Below are positions 24,429 through 31,384 of a DNA stretch of 40,095 nt, piece by piece. Position numbers and translations under genes: made by a program. The notes under the pieces are model-generated. The model was given only the letters and a program-made list of their open reading frames with translations, made no database searches and had not been told where the DNA came from. Each line of letters begins with the position of its first letter. Within the stretch, counting starts at the first letter, position 1. This DNA comes from JANQKX01 sp039028695 (GTDB lineage Bacteria > Pseudomonadota > Alphaproteobacteria > Kiloniellales > Kiloniellaceae), in assembly GCA_039028695.1 (NCBI GenBank), contig JBCCHN010000039.1, positions 1-40,095 of the forward strand. Direction: 5' to 3'.

Positions 24429-25784
24429 TCATCCAGAAAGACTTTGCTGCTGACCATGGCGGGCGGATGCGGCCATGGGGCGAGGCTGGCCACGCTTTTG
24501 GCCGCGCTTTTCGCCTCGTTTCCGGTTGCGATTTTGATCGCTCTCTTTGCCAGGCCGGCGCCACGATGCCCTTCGACCAGGTTTGGTCCTTTTTGCTCTG
24601 GCGGGCTTTGCGCCGGGCGATGCGGGGGCTGCCGCTGGGGATGAAGCGGCGGTCGGTGCATCGCCGATTACGGTCAAACGGCGCTGGATCAGGCGCTCGA
24701 TATCCCGCAGGTATCCGCGCTCCTTCGAATCGCAGAATGACAAGGCCACGCCGCCAGCACCGGCTCGGGCGGTTCGTCCGATGCGATGAACATAGCTTTC
24801 CGGCTCGTTGGGAAGCTCAAAGTTGATGACATGGGTAACCCCATCCACGTCGATACCGCGGGCTGCGATATCGGTTGCCACCAACACTCGTGACTCGCCG
24901 TCGCGAAAACGTTTGAGGGCTCGTTGGCGGGCGCCTTGGCTCTTGTTGCCGTGAATGGCCTCGACCGATACGCCGCCCTTGCCGAGATGTTCAGCAACCC
25001 GGTTGGCGCGGTGTTTGGTACGCGTGAAAACGATCACCCGCGACAATGCGGGGTCGGCCAGCAGGCCTGCGAGCAGGCTCCGTTTCTTTGCGGATTCGGT
25101 GTGATAGACGCATTGTTCGATCCGTTCGACCGGCGTGGCCTGAGGCATGACCTCGACACGAACCGGTTCGCTTAGGAGTTCGTTGGCGAGGCGCACGACG
25201 GCGCCGGGCATGGTGGCGGAGAACAGCAGCGATTGGCGGGACTTGGGTAAAGCGGCAGCAATTTTCTTCACATCCCGAACGAATCCCATGTCGAGGAGCC
25301 GGTCGGCCTCGTCGAGTACAAAAAATTCAACCCCATCGAGCCTGAGGTGCCGCTGAGCCATAAGATCACGCAGGCGCCCCGGTGTTGCGATCACAATCTC
25401 CACACCCCGGCGCAGCGCGTCGATTTGCGGCTTTTGACTGACGCCGCCGACGATGACGGTCTGGCGCAATCGCAGGCTTTTGCCATAGGCACGGACCTCA
25501 GCGCCGATCTGGATCGCCAGCTCGCGGGTGGGTGCCAGGATCAGCGCGCGCGGACCCGGTCCATTGACGGGCGGACGTTCTTGGGAAAGCTTGTGGAGAA
25601 TCGGCAGGGCAAAGGCGCCTGTTTTGCCGGTGCCGGTTTGGGCAATGCCCAGAACATCCCGGCCGGAGAGGAGTTGGGGTATGGCCTGAGCCTGGATGGG
25701 TGTCGGCACAGCATGATTTCTAATCTTTAAGGCATGCTGGATCGGATCGGCGAGGCCGAGGTCCGAAAAACTCATATTGTTCAC
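24429..25784 (-). CDS. DEAD-box ATP-dependent RNA helicase, RhlE-like
   Basis: This 451-residue protein has all helicase motifs: Q motif (FSDLGLADP ... PTPIQ), I AQTGTGKT, Ia APTRELAIQ, Ib TPGRLRDL, II DEAD, III SAT, IV VIVFTRTKH, V ATDIAARGID and VI HRIGRTARAG. A C-terminal tail of about 75 residues is rich in Lys, Arg, Gly and Gln and should bind RNA. Such enzymes remodel rRNA and mRNA, often in the cold. The GTG at 25784 fits the AAGGA site 7 nt upstream better than the ATG three codons on. A 215-nt gap to the GFA-family gene shows nothing. Confidence 0.96.
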   Translation of the reverse strand: MNNMSFSDLGLADPIQHALKIRNHAVPTPIQAQAIPQLLSGRDVLGIAQTGTGKTGAFALPILHKLSQERPPVNGPGPRALILAPTRELAIQIGAEVRAYGKSLRLRQTVIVGGVSQKPQIDALRRGVEIVIATPGRLRDLMAQRHLRLDGVEFFVLDEADRLLDMGFVRDVKKIAAALPKSRQSLLFSATMPGAVVRLANELLSEPVRVEVMPQATPVERIEQCVYHTESAKKRSLLAGLLADPALSRVIVFTRTKHRANRVAEHLGKGGVSVEAIHGNKSQGARQRALKRFRDGESRVLVATDIAARGIDVDGVTHVINFELPNEPESYVHRIGRTARAGAGGVALSFCDSKERGYLRDIERLIQRRLTVIGDAPTAASSPAAAPASPGAKPARAKRTKPGRRASWRRPGKESDQNRNRKRGEKRGQKRGQPRPMAASARHGQQQSLSG

Positions 25785-26090
25785 GTAAGGTTCCTTATGC
25801 GCCGAACATCGCGCTTAGCGTCCTGGACGCGTGGCGGTTCAGCGTTTCGCTCGACCCCGGGCGCGGCCGGAGAGGCGTGTTTTTTTTCATGTTCCCGGGA
25901 AATGGCGCCGCAAAATGGTGGCGCTTCGCGCAATCGCGAGACTATGTACAGCGGACAGATGGCCTGCGGTTATCGATTTGTCAAGCAATTCAGTTTTTTA
26001 TCAGCCAATCCTCTAAGTCCTGCCCTTAGAATCCCAAGGGAATTGCTGGCGGGGAAACTGAGCTTTCGGCCTTTGGTTCCCACATCAAAG
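25785..26090. other. 306-nt gap, probable leader of the helicase gene
   Basis: No coding pattern is seen. On the minus strand it lies between the DUF1289 stop and the helicase start, so it holds the helicase promoter and perhaps a long leader, as many cold-responsive helicase genes have. An eight-base match to the catabolic element (TGTCCGCT on the minus strand near 25951-25958) is not extended and was not accepted as a site. Confidence 0.3.
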
Positions 26091-26339
26091 TCACTCTTGA
26101 AAAGCCGGCCGGACTCCCTTCTTGGCACATTTTCGCACGTAAGCCTTAAGCCAATACTCGTGGCGCCCCAATGCCTTTTGCTGATCGAGAAGCTCGGTCA
26201 TGAAGGCCATCTTCTTTTTATCGGACTTTAGTTTGCCGAAGCTCTTTTTCTGCTTTTTGGTCATGGTGCAGCCGATGCACCGGTCTTTGAGTTTGAATTT
26301 GCAAACATCAACGCAGGGTGACGGGATTCTCGACAACAC
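26091..26339 (-). CDS. Small Cys-rich DUF1289 protein
   Basis: This 82-residue protein has PSPCVDVCKFKLKDRCIGCT, the four-cysteine motif of DUF1289, a likely small zinc or iron-sulfur protein of unknown role. The remainder is Lys-rich and ends KKGVRPAFQE. Start is GTG 26339 with AAGGAG four nt upstream; TTG 26336 is possible. It is upstream of, and on the same strand as, the helicase gene, 306 nt apart. Confidence 0.85.
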   Translation of the reverse strand: MLSRIPSPCVDVCKFKLKDRCIGCTMTKKQKKSFGKLKSDKKKMAFMTELLDQQKALGRHEYWLKAYVRKCAKKGVRPAFQE

Positions 26340-26737
26340 TGGGCTCCTTGCGGGTGAGCTCTTTTATTGGACCTCTGCAGGACTCGACCCCGCGCCTCCT
26401 GCAGAGTCTAGCTATCACTTTTTCGCGGTCCGCCTCAAGCCTCATTTCGAGGCCTTTTGCCACATCTTTAAGGCCGCCAATCGATGGCTTTGGAAGTATA
26501 GGACGCGCCCCAGAATGAGCCCAACATTAACAAGAAGACAGGTCGCTGCGCAGTCGCTTGACAGGACGCCCATGAGCCATAGAAAGGCGAAGCTGAGGCG
26601 TCCCGCCCACATGGTGATGTCGATTACATTGGTTCGGCAAATAATATCTTTGCGAAGGATCGACAATTATCAAGCCAACAGTCCGGGCGCAGCGGTCAGG
26701 AGCGGATTTACTGGGGGACGAGGGTACCGGAGGCAAA
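26340..26737. other. 398-nt intergenic region with a 10-bp hairpin at 26373-26406
   Basis: A perfect 10-bp inverted repeat CTCTGCAGGA (26373-26382) with TCCTGCAGAG (26397-26406) and a 14-nt GC-rich loop lies 34 nt before the DUF1289 start. Read on the minus strand, its end (GCGGGGTCGAGTCCTGC) looks like a tRNA T-arm and could be paired with a GGACC acceptor fragment upstream. No D-arm exists, so this is at most a fragment. Open frames on both strands here have no family resemblance; one 74-codon minus frame (26442-26666) has two hydrophobic stretches but little other support. Confidence 0.4.
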
Positions 26738-27172
26738 ATGACAAATTTAGGTGAGTCTTGGCAGCTTTGGGCGTTCTTGGCCGCGATTTTTGCGGCCCTG
26801 ACGGCGATATTCGCAAAATTGGGCGTCAATAGCCTCAATGCCGACTTCGCGACCTTCCTCCGGACCATCGTGGTGGTGGTGGTCCTCGGCGCTATTTTAG
26901 CCCTGACCAAGCAGTTCCAAAGCCTAGACGGGCTGACCTTCAAAAGTGCAGGCTTTCTCATAGCCTCCGGGCTGGCCACCGGTGCCTCATGGGTTTGTTA
27001 TTTCCGGGCGCTAAAACTTGGAAATGCGTCCCAGGTTGCCCCTGTCGACAAGCTAAGTGTTGTCATGGTCGCTATTTTCGGCGTCATGTTCTTGGGCGAA
27101 AGCCTGTCCTTGGGCGGATGGATCGGCGTGGCTATGATCGCCGCCGGCGCCATCATCATTTCCGTAACCTGA
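26738..27172 (+). CDS. Single-domain EamA-family membrane protein
   Basis: This 144-residue protein has five hydrophobic helices, one EamA repeat instead of the usual two. Conserved features are LAAIFAALTAIFAKLGVNSL near the start, FATFLRTIVV, the mid-protein YFRALKLGNASQVAPVDKLS and the C-terminal FLGESLSLGGWIGVAMIAAG. Half-size EamA proteins probably work as antiparallel or parallel dimers, exporting small metabolites. GGAGG lies in front of the ATG. A GCTTGC-TC-GCAAGC hairpin follows the stop (27186-27199) without a T-run. Confidence 0.88.
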   Translation: MTNLGESWQLWAFLAAIFAALTAIFAKLGVNSLNADFATFLRTIVVVVVLGAILALTKQFQSLDGLTFKSAGFLIASGLATGASWVCYFRALKLGNASQVAPVDKLSVVMVAIFGVMFLGESLSLGGWIGVAMIAAGAIIISVT

Positions 27173-27257
27173 GGCCGGATGATGCGCTTGCTCGCAAGCT
27201 CCGGCACTCGCTCGGTGGGCACCCTAAATTGGCGCTGGAAACCTCTCTACGGACTTC

Positions 27258-28049
27258 TCACAAATTCTCCCGCCAGACCGTTTTGCCTTCCTTCCAGGAC
27301 ACCCCGATCTCGCGCCAATAGGCGCCGATCTTTTCCCGAATGGGCAGCAGGTGCAGTTCCTCGCTGGGGGACTCCAAAAGGTCCAGCTCGAAGTCGCCTT
27401 TAAAGGTCTGGCCAATCTCCGCGTCATAGCCGGTGACCGCCACCAACTCGTTTAAGGAGTCCGTGCCGTCGATCTCGATGGACGGCATGTAGCGGCTATG
27501 CAGCATGGGGTGGCCGTTGACGAAGCCGTTGTGATCGCTCTCGCCCGTGATGGTGAGGCGGCCATGGGCCAAGCGCCGGTCGTTGGCGGCCAGGGTGGCG
27601 GCGAATTGGCCGCCCGGGGCCAGTTTGGGTCCGCCCTTGCCCACCCGGGCGGGCCAGGTCATGTAGATTGAGCCGATGCGTTTTGGGTAGCCCTGCAGGA
27701 TGCCTCGGACCATGGCATAATCCTTGTCCACCCAGATAAAGGCGCAACGGGAATAGGTCACCCCGTCAAACTTGCAGCGGATCACCACGAAGGCTTCTTT
27801 ATATTGGGCGCGGATCGGATCTTGTAGCTCCTCAAAGTCGTTGCCGCAGCTTTGCCACTCGGCCCAGATCAGGGCCACCGCGCCCGGATCCTCGTCGGCC
27901 AGTTCGACCCCGTCGGGTAGCAAGGCCTTCACAGCCGCTACATCGCTGCGATATTCGAAGGTCATGAGAGTGCCCGTGTAATGCCAGGGCGGGCTCGGCA
28001 GGATCGAGGCGCCGCCGGTTGCTGTTCGCGGGTAGATAAAGCCTTTCAT
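27258..28049 (-). CDS. Acetoacetate decarboxylase-family protein
   Basis: This 263-residue protein is of the ADC superfamily. The active-site region appears as RCAFIWVDKDYAMVRGILQG followed by YPKRIGSIYMT, matching the 'GREIxGYPKKL' segment that holds the Schiff-base lysine. Classic enzymes decarboxylate acetoacetate; many distant members are decarboxylases, hydratases or aldolases in other pathways. ATG 28049 is preceded by AGAGGA. The longer frame to 28244 would run through the regulatory region and is not accepted. It diverges from the FAH-family gene with regulatory copy B between them, so it may serve the same pathway, although copy B points away from it. Confidence 0.88.
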   Translation of the reverse strand: MKGFIYPRTATGGASILPSPPWHYTGTLMTFEYRSDVAAVKALLPDGVELADEDPGAVALIWAEWQSCGNDFEELQDPIRAQYKEAFVVIRCKFDGVTYSRCAFIWVDKDYAMVRGILQGYPKRIGSIYMTWPARVGKGGPKLAPGGQFAATLAANDRRLAHGRLTITGESDHNGFVNGHPMLHSRYMPSIEIDGTDSLNELVAVTGYDAEIGQTFKGDFELDLLESPSEELHLLPIREKIGAYWREIGVSWKEGKTVWRENL

Positions 28050-28173
28050 GGTTTTCCTCTTTGCTGGCCGCTGGTCCGTCGCACGTCGCCACTTCGCTTC
28101 ATTGCGCAAGATATCGGCCCCGATGAGTACCGTCCATCCTGGGCGCGGTCCCTTTGCCTGGGCTGGGCGGGAT

Positions 28174-28215
28174 TGTCCGCTTTTGCTAAGCTGGCGAAGC
28201 CAAATTACCCATACT
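28174..28215 (+). promoter_or_regulatory. Regulatory element copy B, upstream of the FAH-family gene
   Basis: TGTCCGCTTTTGCTAAG (28174-28190), identical to copy A, is followed after 19 nt by CATACT (28210-28215) as a -10-like hexamer, 50 nt before the start codon. It lies in the divergent region with the acetoacetate decarboxylase-like gene. Confidence 0.75.
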
Positions 28216-28264
28216 GGCTCTCTAAAGCGGGGCACCATTCCCACCTTAGAAGGACAGGCGCATC

Positions 28265-29146
28265 ATGACCGAATATCGAAAAATCCTGCTGGAGGGCTAT
28301 CCCGTTTTGACCGAGCGGGACGGTGAAGAGCTGGTCTGCCGCGACGGCCGCCGTGTTACCATCGCCGATGCGGTGCACCTGGCGCCCGTGGATCCGCAAA
28401 AGATTGTTTGCGTGCACCTCAACTATAAGAGTCGCGTCGAAGAGTACATGACCAAGCTGCCCGCGGCGCCCACCTATTTCCACAAGCCCATCACCGCCCT
28501 GAACAGCCATGGCGCCGACGTGGTGCGCCCCAAACGCTGCAAGTGGCTCAACTACGAGGGGGAGATCGCCATTGTCATCGGGCGCCACTGCCGCAACATC
28601 AGCCCGGACGAGGCGGGCGACTACATTTTGGGCTATGCGGCCTCCAACGACTATGGTCTTCACGATTTCCGCGATACGGATGCGGGCTCCATGTTGCGGG
28701 TCAAGGGCAGCGATACCCTCTGCCCCATCGGCCCCGCCTTGGTCACCGGCTGGGACTTCCGCGGCAAGTTCATCCGCACTTACGTGAACGGTGAGCTGCG
28801 CCAGGACGGCAACACGGACGAGATGGAGTGGAACATGCACTACTTGGTGGCCGATATTGCCCGCAACATCACCTTGCTGCCCGGCGACGTCTTGCTGTCC
28901 GGAACCCCCGCCAACAGCCGGCCCGTGGTGCCGGGAGATCTGGTGGAGGTGGAAGTAGAGGGCCTGGGCCGCCTCGCCAACCGCATCGTCGAGGGACCGA
29001 CCCCGATCCGGGACGATGTGGGCGCCCAGCCCACGGAATCCGAGGAAGTCATCTCCACCGCCATGGGCGGCGATTGGGAACATCGCGGCAAGCGGTCTGC
29101 GGGCGGGCAGGGGGCCGCCTTCTACAAATCCAAACTGGACGATTGA
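28265..29146 (+). CDS. FAH-family hydrolase/decarboxylase, HpaG-like
   Basis: This 293-residue protein has the fumarylacetoacetate hydrolase C-terminal domain: VCVHLNYKSRVEEY at the start of the domain, PTYFHKPITALNSHGADVV, the metal-binding LNYEGEIAIVIGR (the Glu pair of E-x-E), YAASNDYGLHDFRDTD, and GDVLLSGTPANSRPVVPGD. Members cleave or decarboxylate diketo acids from aromatic ring cleavage. Homoprotocatechuate enzymes (HpaG) decarboxylate 5-oxopent-3-ene-1,2,5-tricarboxylate and isomerise its product. With the HpaD-like and HpaE-like proteins elsewhere in the window it would extend one lower pathway. An AAGGAC site precedes the ATG. The AraC regulator follows in the same direction. Confidence 0.92.
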   Translation: MTEYRKILLEGYPVLTERDGEELVCRDGRRVTIADAVHLAPVDPQKIVCVHLNYKSRVEEYMTKLPAAPTYFHKPITALNSHGADVVRPKRCKWLNYEGEIAIVIGRHCRNISPDEAGDYILGYAASNDYGLHDFRDTDAGSMLRVKGSDTLCPIGPALVTGWDFRGKFIRTYVNGELRQDGNTDEMEWNMHYLVADIARNITLLPGDVLLSGTPANSRPVVPGDLVEVEVEGLGRLANRIVEGPTPIRDDVGAQPTESEEVISTAMGGDWEHRGKRSAGGQGAAFYKSKLDD

Positions 29147-29322
29147 CAAAGCGGCCACGGGCCAATCGGTTTCCGAAACACTGCGGGCCTTAGTCTCGCC
29201 AGGGGCTGGTCTAGCTCAGACCAAATTGACAGGACGGGGCTTTTTTGGTCAAGTTAACGGGGGAATTTAGAGGGTCCTGGTCCAAAGAAGGCTCGGCGCT
29301 CCAAGCCCGGGAGGAGCTTCCC

Positions 29323-30360
29323 ATGATGAATGGTGTGGTCAGCCAGGCGGCCTTGGTGGGGTGGAGCGACCTGTTGCCTCGTTATGGCGTGGATGTGGGC
29401 GGTCTCAGCCAAGGCCTGGGCCTGGACCTGACCTGTGAGGCCCGGCCCGGCGATCACCTCGCCCTCAGGGACTTTGTCCGCTTTTTGGAAACGGCGGCCT
29501 TTCAGCTCAGGCGTCCGGATTTTTTCTGGCGCGCCGGCGAGATTTATGACTACCGCTTGCTGGGCCTGGTTGGGGAAACTTTGCTATCTGCTAAAACCCT
29601 GGGCGGGGCCCTGCGAATCTTTGCCAAGTACTTCGGATTGCTGCAGGATTCCACTGAACTCACCATGACGGTGGACGAGCGCTTTGCCACCCTGCGCTAT
29701 CGCATTCTTGATCCCAATATCTGGCCGCGCGGGCGAGATGCGGAGTTTACCATGGGCATTATGGCCCGGATGATCCGCGAAACCGTTGGGGCTGACTGGC
29801 GCCATGCGGATATAATATTCGAAGTGGATCGGCCAACGGGCGGTCACGGTTTGTCCGATTATCTCAAGATCAACTGCGGCTACGGGGGCTCTGCCAATGT
29901 GATCCGCATTCCTGTCGCCTGGCTGTCCTTGCCTTTCGCGCAGCAGGCCAAAATCGGGCCCGGACCGAGGACGGGAATCAACGAGAGCCCCTTAAGCAGA
30001 AGCCTCGTCGAGCGGAACCGGCGCGCGTCGATCCAGGACCGCACCCGCTATCACCTTTTTAAGACCATCGGCATCGGTGAGGTGGATCAGACCGTGGTTG
30101 CCCAGGAGATGGGCATGTCCCGCCGCACCCTGCGCCGCCGTCTGGGCCGGGAAGGCTTGAATTTCCAAAGCATTGTGGACGACTGCCGCATGGAGGTTGC
30201 GACCCTGGAGCTGGTGCGCCGCCCGCGGGCCTCCCTGGCGGAAATCGCCTTGGTGTTGGGATATACAGAACACAGCTCTTTTACCCGGGCATTCAATCGC
30301 TGGAACGGTATGTCGCCGCAAGCCTACCGCAAGGCGGAGCTTACCGCCTCTGGCGCCTAA
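29323..30360 (+). CDS. AraC-family transcriptional regulator (OruR-type), candidate regulator of the catabolic genes
   Basis: This protein is 345 residues from the double ATG at 29323/29326, which has GGGAGGAG in front. An in-frame start at 29245 is less likely. The N-terminal domain (SQAALVGWSDLLPRYGVDVG, AFQLRRPDFFWRAGEIYDYR, LVGETLLSAKTLGGALRIFA) is of the PF12625 ligand-sensing type. Two helix-turn-helices form the C-terminal 100 residues (DQTVVAQEMGMSRRTLRRRL and LAEIALVLGYTEHSSFTRAF, ending RWNGMSPQAYRK). It lies between copies B and C of the 17-nt element and near-all targets are catabolic, so it is the best candidate to bind that element. A palindrome GGTCT-N5-AGACC is near 29209-29223 in its leader. 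Confidence 0.92.
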   Translation: MMNGVVSQAALVGWSDLLPRYGVDVGGLSQGLGLDLTCEARPGDHLALRDFVRFLETAAFQLRRPDFFWRAGEIYDYRLLGLVGETLLSAKTLGGALRIFAKYFGLLQDSTELTMTVDERFATLRYRILDPNIWPRGRDAEFTMGIMARMIRETVGADWRHADIIFEVDRPTGGHGLSDYLKINCGYGGSANVIRIPVAWLSLPFAQQAKIGPGPRTGINESPLSRSLVERNRRASIQDRTRYHLFKTIGIGEVDQTVVAQEMGMSRRTLRRRLGREGLNFQSIVDDCRMEVATLELVRRPRASLAEIALVLGYTEHSSFTRAFNRWNGMSPQAYRKAELTASGA

Positions 30361-30411
30361 TGGGGACCCAGGCTCACAGTCGCGCAGGCGCGTCGGGGGC
30401 GGCGAAATAGT

Positions 30412-30454
30412 TGTCCGCTTTTGTTAAGTGGTCTGGGCCCCAGTCTCCTATCAT
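30412..30454 (+). promoter_or_regulatory. Regulatory element copy C, upstream of the stress protein/hydrolase/tctC operon
   Basis: TGTCCGCTTTTGTTAAG (30412-30428) differs from copies A and B only by T for C at position 13. TATCAT (30449-30454) stands 20 nt after it, as in copy A. CTGGGCC recurs at 30433-30439. The next start codon is at 30509. Confidence 0.75.
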
Positions 30455-30508
30455 GCTCCCATCCCAGGATCGGAGGATCGTCTCCGGCAGTCATTCGGTG
30501 TACAGAAA

Positions 30509-31348
30509 ATGGCCGTCCGCAACATCCTTGTTGCCTTTAACGACACCGTCTCCAGTGAGATGGCCTTGAAGGCTGCCTTGATCTTTCAAGAACAGTTCGA
30601 TACCCATGTTACCGGTCTTTCCACTACGCCCGCCGCCGGACTGTCGGCCCAGGTTAAGGGATGGCTCCCCGACGGAGTCTTCACCGCCTTACAGCAGGCC
30701 GAAGCCAAACGCCAGGACGATGTGGTGGATAAGTGGTCTAAGCTGTCGGCCGGCGCCAAGGGCCACGATAAGGTCCATTGGCTGCAGCTTTCCGGCGATG
30801 CCACCGCTAACGTTATCGAACAAGGCCGCTATTTCGACCTGATCTTTGTGGGCCAATACGACCGTTCGGCCAGTGACCCTCACCAGGTTCTGCACCCGGA
30901 TCGCATTGCCCTCCAGTCGGGTAAGCCGGTGGTGCATATCCCTGTCGCCTTTGATCCCGGACCGGTGAACGATCACCTGGTGGTGGCCTGGGACGGCAAA
31001 CGGGCGGCAGCACGAGCCCTCTCGGATGCCCTTAATCTGCTTGGACCAGCGCAAGAAATCACGGTTCTCACGGTAGAGGAAGAGGGTAGTGCCGCGCCCA
31101 GCGGGGTTGACACTCTGTTGTGTCATTTAGAGCGTCATGACATCCAGGCCCGCCACTTGCCGGTTAAGACCAAACGCCGCAGCCATTATAACATCGCCGA
31201 AGCGATCATGACGGTTTGCGCGGAACAGCGGCCCGACGTGCTGGTCATGGGCGCCTATGAACACAGTAAGTTTCGCGAGGATACCTTCGGTGGAGTGACC
31301 GAAACCATTCTGAAAGAAGCGGCCTTTCCCGTGTGGATGGCCCATTAG
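30509..31348 (+). CDS. Universal stress protein, two-domain
   Basis: This 279-residue cytosolic protein contains two USP folds (MAVRNILVAFNDTVSSEMAL to about 145, and LVVAWDGKRAAARALSDALN to the end, with VLVMGAYEHSKFREDTFGGV). The final segment corresponds to the G-x2-G-x9-G(S/T) ATP site but is degenerate (MGAYEHSKFREDTFGG), so ATP binding is doubtful. ATG 30509 is preferred over an upstream in-frame start at 30428, which lies on copy C. It opens an operon with the alkaline-phosphatase-superfamily hydrolase and tctC, which ties a stress-type protein to the catabolic regulon. Confidence 0.9.
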   Translation: MAVRNILVAFNDTVSSEMALKAALIFQEQFDTHVTGLSTTPAAGLSAQVKGWLPDGVFTALQQAEAKRQDDVVDKWSKLSAGAKGHDKVHWLQLSGDATANVIEQGRYFDLIFVGQYDRSASDPHQVLHPDRIALQSGKPVVHIPVAFDPGPVNDHLVVAWDGKRAAARALSDALNLLGPAQEITVLTVEEEGSAAPSGVDTLLCHLERHDIQARHLPVKTKRRSHYNIAEAIMTVCAEQRPDVLVMGAYEHSKFREDTFGGVTETILKEAAFPVWMAH

Positions 31349-31384
31349 AATAAAAGGATGGGTGTTGGGGAGAGCGCCATAAAG

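Noticed and set aside
25944..25958. Fourth copy of the 17-nt catabolic element on the minus strand before the helicase gene
   Set aside because: Only the first eight bases (TGTCCGCT) match and the rest diverges.
26407..26465. Complete tRNA gene on the minus strand around the hairpin at 26373-26406
   Set aside because: A T-arm-like segment and possible acceptor pairing exist, but the span is only about 64 nt, there is no D-arm, and the acceptor has a mismatch.
28205..29158. 317-codon minus frame opposite the FAH-family gene
   Set aside because: Antisense shadow of a gene with clear family motifs; it also overlaps regulatory copy B's leader.
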